Below, one piece after another: positions 25,648 through 33,889 of a DNA stretch of 64,000 bases. This DNA is from Actinoplanes campanulatus. GTDB lineage: Bacteria > Actinomycetota > Actinomycetes > Mycobacteriales > Micromonosporaceae. The stretch is from assembly GCF_014647795.1 (NCBI RefSeq), contig NZ_BMPW01000005.1, positions 1 through 64,000 on the forward strand. The letters run 5' to 3'. Both the position numbers and the translations under genes were made by a program. The notes under the pieces were generated by a model. That model ran no database searches. It was not told where the DNA came from and saw only the letters and a program-made list of their open reading frames with translations. Position 1 is the stretch's first letter, and every line of letters begins with the position of its first letter.

Positions 25648-25663
25648 GTTCACCAATGTGAAC
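25648..25663. promoter_or_regulatory. IclR operator copy C (tautomerase promoter)
   Basis: GTTCACCAATGTGAAC: perfect 6-bp arms GTTCAC and GTGAAC around a 4-bp centre. Best of the set. Confidence 0.7.
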
Positions 25664-25798
25664 CGACCTTACAGTTCGGACTGCTGCATCGCAATGCATT
25701 CCGAACACGGTTCGCATCCTTGAAACCCGTGACCCGGCAGGCCACCACCGCGTTGAAGTGCCGAAGGACGCCACCGCAGGCCCGGCCGGAGGAGACCC

Positions 25799-26815
25799 TT
25801 GCGCGCGACACGACCGTCGGAGTCCCAGCGGATCCTGATGGAGCGGGTGGTCGCGGGCGGGATCGTCGTGTGCCTGTGCGCCTACCTCTACGACGTAGGG
25901 CTGGAACAGGCTGATCAGCTCGCCAGTGTGATCAGCGCGGTGGTAGCGGTCGCCGTCCTGCTCAGGCCCTACATTCTCAACCGCAAGGAGCGGCCGGTGT
26001 CCACCGACGAGCAGCAGGGCGACCCACCGCAGCCGGTCCGCCAGGGACATTCGGCCGGGCGGGACGTCACGGTGGAACGGGGCACGGTGGTCGCGCTCGT
26101 GGCCATCATCGCCATCCTCGCCGCAGCCGCGGTGGCGGTTGCCGCGGTGTGGTTCTTCGGGCCGAAGTCAGAAACGGCCACCAGTCGCGCCATTCCGGCG
26201 CAGCGCGAACCCGGCCCGCCGGCCGCCTCCTCCGAACCCGTCTCACCAGCGCCGTCACCGTCACCATCCGTTTCACCATCACCGTCACTGCCGGCCGTGA
26301 CGGTGAAACAGACGTCCACCGAAACCCGGCCGCTGCACGCCGCTGCGCCACGGCTCACCACCCGCACGAAGACCACGCCGGTCGCGGCCCCTCCCCCGCC
26401 CACTCCACACGCCACGGAGGCCGCCGCCCCGACCGGCCGCACCATCTCGATCAACGGCGACCGGTTGGTCGATTTCGATCAATGGCCGCCGGTCATCACA
26501 CCGGTCGGCTCACCGGAGTCCCGTCCGGGCACAGCCGACGTGCAAGTCGGGCCGGACAACCTCTATCCCCACAACGGCGCCGAGAACTGGTTCCGGGACT
26601 CGGGCACCTGCGCGGACACCCACGCCGCCCACGGCTCGAAGAACGAACTCGTGCTGAAGGCGAAGCTCGCCGGACGGCCCGGCGGCACGGTGACCGTCTG
26701 TCTGCGCACGACCGGTGGCGCCTACCACGTGCTGCGGATCTCCACCGACCAGGCCGACGGTGGCGGGAACCCCTACCACTTCACGATCGAAAGCGACGAC
26801 AGCAGCCCGTCGTGA
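25799..26815 (+). CDS. Membrane protein with Pro-rich linker, unknown function
   Basis: A 338-aa protein. Hydrophobic helices at about residues 17-35, 42-60 and 96-121; an extracytoplasmic Pro/Ser/Thr-rich stretch about 133-220; a compact C-terminal domain about 225-335 with two Cys (SGTCADTH and VTVCLRT) that may form a disulfide. The segment GHSAGRDVTV (83-92) recalls short motifs seen in some signalling-associated membrane proteins, but I cannot assign a family. TTG 25799 has GGAGGAG 4 bases upstream; ATG 25838 is the alternative. Stands alone between regulons. Confidence 0.7.
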   Translation: MRATRPSESQRILMERVVAGGIVVCLCAYLYDVGLEQADQLASVISAVVAVAVLLRPYILNRKERPVSTDEQQGDPPQPVRQGHSAGRDVTVERGTVVALVAIIAILAAAAVAVAAVWFFGPKSETATSRAIPAQREPGPPAASSEPVSPAPSPSPSVSPSPSLPAVTVKQTSTETRPLHAAAPRLTTRTKTTPVAAPPPPTPHATEAAAPTGRTISINGDRLVDFDQWPPVITPVGSPESRPGTADVQVGPDNLYPHNGAENWFRDSGTCADTHAAHGSKNELVLKAKLAGRPGGTVTVCLRTTGGAYHVLRISTDQADGGGNPYHFTIESDDSSPS

Positions 26816-26884
26816 CGCCCGCCCCGACGTGAGTTCCCGGCGGGCTGACGACGAACTCGCGCCGCGCCGGCCGGCGGTGACCGA

Positions 26885-27703
26885 TCAGCCGGCGACCAGC
26901 CGCAGTGGTGCGATCCGCCGCAGCGCCTCGGCGGTGGCCTCGTCGGCCGGCAACTGGACCACCAGCCGCAGATTGTCGTCGCCCGGGAGCTTCATCGTCT
27001 CGTACGCCAGCCGCAGCGACCCCGCCTCGGGATGCTCCAGGCGCAGCAGCCCGTGCGCCCGCGGCAGGCCCGGCACCCGCCGCAGCCGCTCCGTGAGCTC
27101 GTCACCCGCCGCGGCCTCCAGCGCCCCGGTGAAATCCTGGCGCGGCGGGCCGTCCTTCAGCGCCGCCACCTGCTCATCGGCCACATGCGCCCAGTCCGGG
27201 TACGCCTCGCGGGCGCGCGGGTCGGTGAAGACGTAACGGATCAGGTTCGGCGGATCGCCGGCGAGCAGACCGATCGGCGCGGCCAGGCGACGAAACCCGG
27301 ATGTGTACGCCAGCACGTCGCCGACCTGGTCGACCAGCATCGCCGCGCCGGGCTCCAACTGGTCGAGCAACCCGCGAAGCCCTGGCCGGACCGTCGGGTA
27401 CTGATCTCTGACCAGCCCACCACACAGCCGGGCCGTCCGGGTGAGCCGGTGCAGATGGGCGCGCTCCGCGGCGGTCAGCCGCAACGGGCCGGCCAGCGCG
27501 GCCAGCACCTGCGGCGACGGACGCCGGTCGCGGCCCTGCTCGAGCCGGATCAGATACTCCACACTGATGCCGGCGAGCATCGCCACCTCGGAACGGCGCA
27601 GGCCGGGCGTGCGCCGGCGGATCCCGGGAGGCAGACCGACCTCGGCCGGGGTCACCTCCGCACGCCGGGCCCGCAGGAACAGTCCCAGCTCGTTGTCACC
27701 CAC
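26885..27703 (-). CDS. XRE-family regulator with MmyB-like ligand domain
   Basis: A 272-aa regulator. Helix-turn-helix at about 30-80 (RRSEVAMLAGISVEYLIRLEQGRDRRPSP), then the MmyB-like PAS-type domain (ANLIRYVF-like segment PNLIRYVFTDPRAR, and RVPGLPRAHG). Such proteins commonly control the adjacent divergent oxidoreductase gene. Start GTG 27703. The 125-bp gap to the flavoprotein gene would hold both promoters. MmyB domains bind fatty-acid-like ligands in one studied case; the ligand here is unknown. Confidence 0.88.
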   Translation of the reverse strand: MGDNELGLFLRARRAEVTPAEVGLPPGIRRRTPGLRRSEVAMLAGISVEYLIRLEQGRDRRPSPQVLAALAGPLRLTAAERAHLHRLTRTARLCGGLVRDQYPTVRPGLRGLLDQLEPGAAMLVDQVGDVLAYTSGFRRLAAPIGLLAGDPPNLIRYVFTDPRAREAYPDWAHVADEQVAALKDGPPRQDFTGALEAAAGDELTERLRRVPGLPRAHGLLRLEHPEAGSLRLAYETMKLPGDDNLRLVVQLPADEATAEALRRIAPLRLVAG

Positions 27704-27828
27704 CCGCCGACAGTAACAACGCCCGGCCCGCCGAAGGTGGCCCCGCGAGTACCACCCTGAGCGCGGTCTCCCTGCCGCCCGCCGTCCGCACCACAGTCGA
27801 GACGACCCGACGAAAGGTGAGTCCCGAC

Positions 27829-28887
27829 ATGGCTTCGACAGTGGTAGTGGTGGGCGGCGGCTACGGCGGCATCGCGGTGGCCCGGGCCCTGGACGACATC
27901 GCGGAGGTGACGCTGGTGGAGCCGAAGGAGACCTTCGTCCACGTCGTCGCTCAACTGCGCGCGGCCACCGACCCGGCCTGGACCGACAAGATCTTCATCC
28001 GGTACGACGGACTGCTCACCCGCGGCCGCGTGCTCCGCGACATGGCGGCCGATGTCCGGCCCGGCCGGGTCGACCTCGCCTCCGGGACACGGCTGGACGC
28101 CGACTACGTGGTGTTGGCGACCGGCTCGACGGGCGCTTTCCCGCACCGGCTCGACACCGGCCGGCAGCGGCTGCGTGAGACCCACGAGGCCCTCCGGGCC
28201 GCGTCCGGGGTGCTGCTGCTCGGCGCCGGCGCGACCGGCCTGGAGTTCGCCGGCGAGATCGCGGCGGCCTGGCCGGGAAAGCCGGTGACCGTCGTCGACC
28301 CGGCGCCCGAACTGCTCGGCGGCCGGTTCACCGCCGAACTCCGTACCGAAGTGGCCCGGCAACTCGACGGCCTCGGGGTGCGGGTGCTGCTCGGCGCCAA
28401 ACTCGACACCCTTCCGGACACCCCGGCCGGCACGGTACGCCCGTTCGCCGCCACCACCGCCGACGGCGAGACGATCAGCGCCGACCTGTGGTTCGCCTGC
28501 TACGGCACGACGGTGCCGAGCGGCCACCTCGGCGCCGCCCTGTCCGCGGTCCGGCGCCCGGACGGGCGGCTCCCGGTCACCGAACATCTGCGGGTGGCCG
28601 GGCACGACCGGGTCTTCGCCGTCGGCGACGCGAACGACACCCCTGAGCTGAAGACGGCCCGTGCCGCCGGGCACCAGGGCGAGGTGGCCGCCGCGAACAT
28701 CCGCGCCCTGATCGAGGGCGGCCCGCTCACCACATACGAGCCGTTCCCGGACGGTGTCATCCTCACCCTGGGCCCGTCCGGCGGCGCCGGCTGGGTGCCG
28801 GAGCTCGGCTTCCTCGACGCCACCGCCACCACCCGGTTCAAGGGCACCTTCCGCCTGGCCGACTTCCGCAAGCTGCTCGGCGCCTGA
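27829..28887 (+). CDS. FAD-dependent pyridine nucleotide oxidoreductase
   Basis: A 352-aa two-dinucleotide-fold flavoprotein of the AIFM2/NDH-2-like type. FAD site VVVVGGGYGGIAVA at the N terminus, NAD site LLLGAGATGLEFAGEI (about 133-148), and VFAVGDANDTPE for FAD ribityl contact. There is no redox-active CxxC, so it is not a thioredoxin-reductase type. Probably a quinone or small-molecule reductase at the membrane. ATG 27829 is used; GTG 27817 is possible. Divergent from, and likely controlled by, the MmyB-type regulator. Confidence 0.9.
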   Translation: MASTVVVVGGGYGGIAVARALDDIAEVTLVEPKETFVHVVAQLRAATDPAWTDKIFIRYDGLLTRGRVLRDMAADVRPGRVDLASGTRLDADYVVLATGSTGAFPHRLDTGRQRLRETHEALRAASGVLLLGAGATGLEFAGEIAAAWPGKPVTVVDPAPELLGGRFTAELRTEVARQLDGLGVRVLLGAKLDTLPDTPAGTVRPFAATTADGETISADLWFACYGTTVPSGHLGAALSAVRRPDGRLPVTEHLRVAGHDRVFAVGDANDTPELKTARAAGHQGEVAAANIRALIEGGPLTTYEPFPDGVILTLGPSGGAGWVPELGFLDATATTRFKGTFRLADFRKLLGA

Positions 28888-28974
28888 CCCATCCGTCCGG
28901 GTGGGATGGTCGTGATCCCGGACAGGGCGGATTTCACGGCGCGGACTCGCCGGTTTCGCCAGGCGAGCCGCGCC

Positions 28975-29328
28975 TCAGTCACCCGGAAGAATCAAGCCCG
29001 GCGGCGGCGGTCTGTGTTGTGGCCGGACGTTGATCACTTCTCGGTCCTCGCCCTCGCCGTGCGTGCCGAAGCATCTCCGGCACAGCGACCGCACGGCGTC
29101 GTCGGGGCGGGTGCCGCTCGGGTCGTACTCGTGCTCCGCCGTGGCAGGCTCCACCATCACGTAAGGCGCGATGTCGCCGGCGGCGCACACGCAGAAATGG
29201 TGGTTCGGGTACGCGGTCCGCGCCTCATCGACGGGGAAGGACGGCATCCCGTCGTTGACCGCGGGACAGTGCGGCGCATGGAACGTCATCATCGGCGGGT
29301 AGTGGCGGCGGATCAAAGGTTCACTCAC
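28975..29328 (-). CDS. Small hypothetical protein with His/Cys motifs
   Basis: A 117-aa protein. It has HAPHCPAV near the N terminus, HHFCVCAAGD in the middle and LCRRCFGTHG near the C terminus, so a structural metal site is possible. GTG 29328 overlaps the stop of the small ORF before it; an in-frame TTG at 29316 has better Shine-Dalgarno spacing (GAGGTGA). I know no family. The pair is convergent with the flavoprotein gene. Confidence 0.6.
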   Translation of the reverse strand: MSEPLIRRHYPPMMTFHAPHCPAVNDGMPSFPVDEARTAYPNHHFCVCAAGDIAPYVMVEPATAEHEYDPSGTRPDDAVRSLCRRCFGTHGEGEDREVINVRPQHRPPPPGLILPGD

Positions 29329-29462
29329 CTCACGGCCCGGATCACGAAGCGTCCATAGTGGTCCGGCGGCTCCGGCGTGTGCAGGCAGGACGAGCGGTCG
29401 GCGGTGTGCTCGCGGCCCGGCTCCGGTTGCGATGGCGTGGCGAGAGCCAGCTCGGTTGTCAC
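29325..29462 (-). CDS. Small ORF (45 aa) upstream of His/Cys protein gene
   Basis: GTG start with AAGGGTGG 8 bases upstream; its stop overlaps the next gene's GTG by 4 bases. The peptide runs MTTELALATPSQPE to FVIRAVR. The coupling and Shine-Dalgarno support translation; there is no family match I recognise. Confidence 0.5.
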   Translation of the reverse strand: MTTELALATPSQPEPGREHTADRSSCLHTPEPPDHYGRFVIRAVR

Positions 29463-29529
29463 GCCGCCCACCACCCTTGCGTTTCCGTCATGTAAAGACG
29501 CTAGAGATCCCTCGGGTGGACCTCAAAGA

Positions 29530-29620
29530 AGTTTGCTCCAGTTTGCTTGTCCCTCGAACGCTTGACGGTTGCGTTTCAGCGCGCGAAGCATCAAAGGAAG
29601 GTCGAGCAAACTCAAGCAAC
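29530..29620. promoter_or_regulatory. Phased AGCAAACT repeats upstream of DUF6879/XRE operon
   Basis: AGTTTGCTCCAGTTTGCTTG (29530-29549) holds two direct units 10 bp apart. GAGCAAACTCAAGCAAC (29604-29620) holds two units in the opposite orientation, also 10 bp apart. The one-turn spacing and inversion look like binding of two regulator dimers. TTGACG (29563-29568) lies between the pairs and could be a -35. Confidence 0.6.
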
Positions 29621-29641
29621 CCTTGATCGGAGGGATCGGAA

Positions 29642-29977
29642 ATGCAGCTGACGTTCCTCGGCAAGTCGACACAGGGTGGCGGTTCTCCGACGCTTTACGC
29701 GTCCGATCGAGGGTCGTACGTCGTTCAGGGGTGGAGGGTGCACGGACAGCCGTCGACCACGGTGGAGATTCCCGAGTCGTTGCTGCGGTTTCTGATGCCG
29801 GGCACGACCCTCGCCGTCGCCCTCGTTCCGACCGGGCACCGATGGAACGGCGACGACGGGGAGTGCGGCACCTTCACTCTCACGGGTGAAAGGCTCGATG
29901 ATGATGTTCTTGCGCGGTTGGCCGTCCCGGGCCATGAGGCATGCATCGAGGTTCGGGAGCGACGGAAGGACGAGTGA
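29642..29977 (+). CDS. Conserved hypothetical of DUF6879/XRE module
   Basis: A 111-aa soluble protein starting MQLTFLGKSTQGGGSPTLYASD and ending with an HEACIEVRE segment. Close relatives are familiar from Micromonosporaceae and Streptomyces next to XRE/DUF5753 regulators, but no function is known to me. ATG has GGAGGGATCGG upstream. Its stop overlaps the DUF6879 start by 4 bases, so it heads a three- or four-gene operon controlled by the repeats at 29530-29620. Confidence 0.8.
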   Translation: MQLTFLGKSTQGGGSPTLYASDRGSYVVQGWRVHGQPSTTVEIPESLLRFLMPGTTLAVALVPTGHRWNGDDGECGTFTLTGERLDDDVLARLAVPGHEACIEVRERRKDE

Positions 29978-30495
29978 GGGTGCGGCTGCTCCAGGGATCA
30001 GCGTTCTTCGACATCTTTCACACGAGTGAGCACTTCGCCTTCCACCTGGAGGTGGAGGACAGCTATCACACCCCCAGCGAGTCGGAGCCGTTCCGGAGGT
30101 TTCTCCGCGGTGAGGTGGACGACTTCCAGTGGCATCAGCCATGGCTCGACCTCGTACGCGAGGTCACGGCCACGGGGCGACGTATCGAACGCATCCGGAT
30201 CGTGTCGGTGCCGCACGTCGACTACTCCCGCTGGGGCCTGACGGTGGCGCCGTTGAACATCGCGGCCGGCGAGGACATCCGGTGGCTTCCCCGGCACCTC
30301 CTGCACGGCATCGATGTCACCGCCGACGATTTCTGGCTCATCGACGATCGGCGGGTGGTCTTCACGGTGTTCACATCGGACGGCACCTGGTCCGGCGGAG
30401 CCGAGACCACCGACTCGAAGATCGTCGACCGGTGCGTGCGGGTCCGCAACACGCTCGGGAAACTCGCCATCCCCCACGCCGACTACGTGCGCTGA
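29974..30495 (+). CDS. DUF6879 family protein
   Basis: A 173-aa protein of the DUF6879 type, with the typical FRRFLRGEVDDF, WLDLVREVTATGRR, RIVSVPHVDYSRW and AGEDIRWLPR segments. These genes nearly always sit directly before an XRE/DUF5753 regulator in actinobacteria, as here. The family resembles the WhiJ/BldB-type regulatory gene sets, in which a small protein modulates the DNA-binding protein; that role is inferred. GTG 29974 overlaps the previous stop; GTG 29980 is an alternative. Confidence 0.85.
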   Translation: MRVRLLQGSAFFDIFHTSEHFAFHLEVEDSYHTPSESEPFRRFLRGEVDDFQWHQPWLDLVREVTATGRRIERIRIVSVPHVDYSRWGLTVAPLNIAAGEDIRWLPRHLLHGIDVTADDFWLIDDRRVVFTVFTSDGTWSGGAETTDSKIVDRCVRVRNTLGKLAIPHADYVR

Positions 30496-30505
30496 GCGGT
30501 GCCAG

Positions 30506-31345
30506 TTGTCGACGAGCGCGGTTCATCAGGCACGCGAGGCACTCGGCGTGCGGTTGCGTGACCTCCGTAAGGACGCCGGCCTGACCGGCAAAGGACTGGC
30601 CGACCTTGCCGGTTGGGACAGCTCCAAGGTCTCGAAGATCGAGTACGGCAGACAGGCGCCTTCGGAGGAGGACATCCGGGCCTGGTGTCGAGCATGTGGG
30701 GTTCCGGGCCAGGCCGAGGATCTCGTCGTCACCGCACGGGACGTCGAGTCGTCGTACGTCGAATGGCGCCGAAGGCTGCGCACCGGCACCCGCGCCCGCC
30801 AGGAGAAGTCGCAGACCCTGGAGAGCGAGACGCGGCTCATGCGCTGGTTCGAGCCGGTCCTGATACCCGGCTTGTTGCACACCGCCGAGTACGCCGCCGC
30901 AGTCCTGCGGAGGGTCACCGCCTTCTACGAGATCCCGGACGACGTCGACGCGGGCGTGTCCGCCCGGATGGAACGTCAACAGGTCCTCTACCGGCGCGGT
31001 CACAGTTTTCACTTCGTCATGGCCCAACAGGCGCTGCGCACGACCGTCGGAAACCGCGAGGTGATGGCCGGCCAACTGGACCGTCTGTTGTCCGTGATGT
31101 CGATGGGCCGAGTGCGGCTGGGCATCATCCCCGACCAGGCGCCGTACCTGGCGCCGTCGAACCAGTTCATCATGTTCGATGACCGACTCGTGCACGTCGA
31201 GGCGATCTCCGCCGAACTCACCGTCACGCAGCCGCGAGAGATCGCCCTGTACGCGCGGGCGTTCGGCATCCTCGCCGGCCAAGCCGCATACGGCACCAGG
31301 GCGCGCAGCATGATCCTGGACGAACTCCGGCGCCGCGAGGGTTGA
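30506..31345 (+). CDS. XRE regulator with DUF5753 domain
   Basis: A 279-aa regulator. Helix-turn-helix about residues 13-68 (RLRDLRKDAGLTGKGLADLAGWDSSKVSKIEYG), then DUF5753 about 95-270 (FEPVLIPGLLHTAEYAAAVLRRV is diagnostic). TTG 30506 is chosen because the usual VHQAREALG N terminus begins there; GTG 30548 would cut it. It begins 10 bp after the DUF6879 stop. Likely binds the phased AGCAAACT repeats upstream of the operon and acts with the DUF6879 protein, as in WhiJ-like systems. Confidence 0.88.
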   Translation: MSTSAVHQAREALGVRLRDLRKDAGLTGKGLADLAGWDSSKVSKIEYGRQAPSEEDIRAWCRACGVPGQAEDLVVTARDVESSYVEWRRRLRTGTRARQEKSQTLESETRLMRWFEPVLIPGLLHTAEYAAAVLRRVTAFYEIPDDVDAGVSARMERQQVLYRRGHSFHFVMAQQALRTTVGNREVMAGQLDRLLSVMSMGRVRLGIIPDQAPYLAPSNQFIMFDDRLVHVEAISAELTVTQPREIALYARAFGILAGQAAYGTRARSMILDELRRREG

Positions 31346-32062
31346 ATGGGCGGCATGGTCGAACTCAACGCTGAGGATCCACTCGCGGTCGTGGTCGTCG
31401 CGGTGATCCGGTCCGGGGACGTCGCACGGTTGCGGGAGCTGCTGGCCGAGCGGCCCGACCTGGCCACCGCCCGCATCGGGGACCGGACGCTGCTGCACGT
31501 GGTCACCGACTGGCCCGGAAACTACCCGGGCGGGCCTGCCACGGTGGCCGCGCTCGTCGAGGCGGGCGCCGACGTCGACGCCCGGTTCACCGGCTCGCAC
31601 GCCGAGACACCCCTGCACTGGGCGGCCAGCTGCGACGACGTCCCCGTCCTCGACGCGCTGCTGGACGCCGGCGCGGACATCGACGCGCCGGGCGCGGTGA
31701 TCGCCGGCGGCACGCCGCTGGACGACGCGACCGCGTTCGCGCAGTGGCGGGCCGCCCGCCGGCTCGTCGAGCGGGGCGCCCACATGACACTGTGGCACGC
31801 CGCGACGCTCGGCCGGCTCGACCTGCTGCGCGCCGCCTTCGACGGACCCGGGCAGCCGGAGCCCGCCGAGGTCGGCGACCTGTTCTGGGGCGCCTGTCAC
31901 GGCGGCCAACTGGAGGCCGCCCGCTTCCTGCTCGACCGGGGCGCCGACCTCGACCGGATCCCCCGCTGGGAGAACCTGACCCCGCTGGACGCCGCCATCC
32001 GCGGCGGCGACGCCGAGGTCATCGCCTGGTTGCGCGAACACGGAGCGGCACGAGCCTCCTAA
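31346..32062 (+). CDS. Ankyrin-repeat protein
   Basis: A 238-aa soluble protein made of about five ankyrin repeats (TLLHVVTDW, TPLHWAASCDDVPVLDALLDAGADI, TPLDDATAFAQWRAARRLVERGA, LDLLRAAFDG, TPLDAAIRGGDAEVIAWLREHGA). Protein-protein interaction role. The ATG directly follows the XRE gene stop, so it may be read from the same transcript. No enzymatic domain. Confidence 0.88.
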   Translation: MGGMVELNAEDPLAVVVVAVIRSGDVARLRELLAERPDLATARIGDRTLLHVVTDWPGNYPGGPATVAALVEAGADVDARFTGSHAETPLHWAASCDDVPVLDALLDAGADIDAPGAVIAGGTPLDDATAFAQWRAARRLVERGAHMTLWHAATLGRLDLLRAAFDGPGQPEPAEVGDLFWGACHGGQLEAARFLLDRGADLDRIPRWENLTPLDAAIRGGDAEVIAWLREHGAARAS

Positions 32063-32132
32063 GTGCACCGATCTTGCACATCGAGGCGTATCGTTTCCGA
32101 TGCATTTGCCGCCGATGCGGGGGATCATGGCG

Positions 32133-33113
32133 ATGAAGAGAATACTTGCCATTTTTCTGTCGATCATCCTGTTGACCACGGGCTGCGGGGATTCCGAGGA
32201 CTCCCCCGAAGCCGGCGCCGACGAGGTCACCTACCTGACCGCGTTCGGTGCGGTGGGCCGCGACGCCTTCGCCTGGGTCGCGCAGGAGAAGGGCTACTTC
32301 CGCGACGCCGGCCTGGACGTCACCATCCAGCTCGGCGCCGCGACCGGGGAGAACATCAAGGTGCTCAGCGCCGGGCAGGCGCAGTTCGCGAACCTGGACA
32401 TGACCGGCGCCTGGATTCTGGCGGGCAAGGGCCAGGCCCCCGACATCCGGGCGTTCGCCGCGGTGCATCAGCAGACCCTCGTCTCGATCATCGCGCTGGA
32501 GGGTTCCGGCATCACCAAGCCGAAGGATCTGGAGGGCCGCAAGCTGGGCGCGGCGACCGGCTCGGTGAACCAGCTGCTCTTCCCGGCGTACGCGAAACTC
32601 GCCGGCATCGACGCCGGCAAGGTGGAGTGGGTCAACGCCCCGCCCGCTCAACTGCCGTCGCTGCTGGCCAGTGGCCGGGTCGACGCGCTCAGCACCTTCC
32701 TGATCGGCGCCCGGGGCATCGAGAAGGCGGCGGGCGGCAAGAAGACGGTCGTCCTTCCGTACAGTGAATTCCTGCCCGGTCTTTTCGGTAACGGCCTGAT
32801 GGCGTCAAGCAAGGTCACCGCGGCGGATCCGGACATGGTCCGCAGGTTCCGGGACGCGGCGCTGAAGGGCCTGCAATACACCCTGGACCATCCGGACGAA
32901 GCCGCGCAGATCTTGAAGAAGGCGCAGCCGACCGCCGATGTGACGGCCGCCGTCGGCGAGATCACGCTGATGACGCCGGCGGTGAAGCCGTCCGGGGTCA
33001 TCGACAAGACCAAGGTCGCCGACGCGTTGGCCACTTTGGAGGGCAACGGCCTGATTCCGCCGGGCCTGACCCCGGAGTCGGTGGTGGACTTCTCGCTGGC
33101 GCCGACGGCATGA
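32133..33113 (+). CDS. THI5/SsuA-type ABC substrate-binding lipoprotein
   Basis: A 326-aa solute-binding lipoprotein. Lipobox LTTGC (Cys18). NMT1/THI5-like fold: YLTAFGAVGRDAFAWVAQEKGYFRDAGLDVT, then LEGRKLGAATGS in lobe 2. Members bind aliphatic sulfonates, nitrate, or thiamine and pyrimidine precursors. ATG 32133 is chosen because GCGGGGG lies 9 bases upstream; ATG 32100 and 32127 are less well placed. First gene of a four-gene operon with 4-base overlaps throughout. No TPP riboswitch is visible in the 70-bp leader, so the substrate is open. Confidence 0.88.
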   Translation: MKRILAIFLSIILLTTGCGDSEDSPEAGADEVTYLTAFGAVGRDAFAWVAQEKGYFRDAGLDVTIQLGAATGENIKVLSAGQAQFANLDMTGAWILAGKGQAPDIRAFAAVHQQTLVSIIALEGSGITKPKDLEGRKLGAATGSVNQLLFPAYAKLAGIDAGKVEWVNAPPAQLPSLLASGRVDALSTFLIGARGIEKAAGGKKTVVLPYSEFLPGLFGNGLMASSKVTAADPDMVRRFRDAALKGLQYTLDHPDEAAQILKKAQPTADVTAAVGEITLMTPAVKPSGVIDKTKVADALATLEGNGLIPPGLTPESVVDFSLAPTA

Positions 33114-33889
33114 GGGCCGCCTACTCCTTCGACAACGACGACCCGGCCGCGGAGCTGCGGCACGATCTGCTCGCCGAGATCCTCGACCCGTTCACCTTCG
33201 ACCGGCTCGGCGCGCTCGGTGACCTGACCGGTCTGCGCTGCCTGGAGGCCGGCGCCGGCGGCGGAAGCGTGGCGCGCTGGCTGGCGGAGCGGGGCGGGCG
33301 CGTGCTGGCCACCGATCTCAACCCACGGCACGTTCCCGACAATCAGGGGTACGCGGTGCGCCGTCACGACCTCACCAGCGAGCCCGTCCCGGAGCCACCG
33401 TGGGATCTCATCCACGCCCGCCTGGTCCTCGCCCACCTTCACGATCAAAACCGGATTCTGGTACGCCTGGCGGACGCGCTCGCCCCGGGCGGGATCCTGG
33501 TCGTCGAGGACTGGCTTTCGGCGTACCCCGATGTGGTGTTGGCCGCCCCCGACGCCGCCGCCGCCGAACTGGTCGAGCGCTACCACCGCATCCTGGTGAA
33601 TCAGTTGTTGCCGGCCAACGGCGCCGATCCCGCCTGGGCCGGCCGCGCACACGCCGCGATGCTGGCGGCCGGCTTCGGCGAGGTGACCACCGAGATCCGT
33701 GCCGGTTCGTGGGCCGGCGGCACGGCGGGCGCCCGGCTGATCGCGGTGAACGTGGCGCAGGTGGGCGACGGACTGCGCGCGGCAGGCATGACCGAGGCCG
33801 AGCTGGAGCGCCTGTGCCGGCTGGCCGACGACCCGACCCTGGTGGTCCGCAGTCACTTCACGTATTCGACGATGGGCCGCCGCCGGTGA
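33110..33889 (+). CDS. SAM-dependent methyltransferase inside ABC operon
   Basis: A 259-aa class I methyltransferase. SAM-binding motif I is LEAGAGGGSVARW (about 43-55), the acidic end of strand 2 is ATDLNPRH, and a motif IV-like region is WDLIHARLVLAHL. ATG overlaps the binding-protein stop, and its own stop overlaps the permease start, so it is locked into the transporter operon. Its substrate may be the imported compound or something derived from it. Such an insertion in a THI5/SsuA operon is unusual to my knowledge. Confidence 0.88.
   Translation: MRAAYSFDNDDPAAELRHDLLAEILDPFTFDRLGALGDLTGLRCLEAGAGGGSVARWLAERGGRVLATDLNPRHVPDNQGYAVRRHDLTSEPVPEPPWDLIHARLVLAHLHDQNRILVRLADALAPGGILVVEDWLSAYPDVVLAAPDAAAAELVERYHRILVNQLLPANGADPAWAGRAHAAMLAAGFGEVTTEIRAGSWAGGTAGARLIAVNVAQVGDGLRAAGMTEAELERLCRLADDPTLVVRSHFTYSTMGRRR

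Noticed and set aside
32063-32132. Possible TPP riboswitch before the THI5-like binding protein gene
   Set aside because: Only 70 bp, without the CTGAGA and ACCTGATC core elements.
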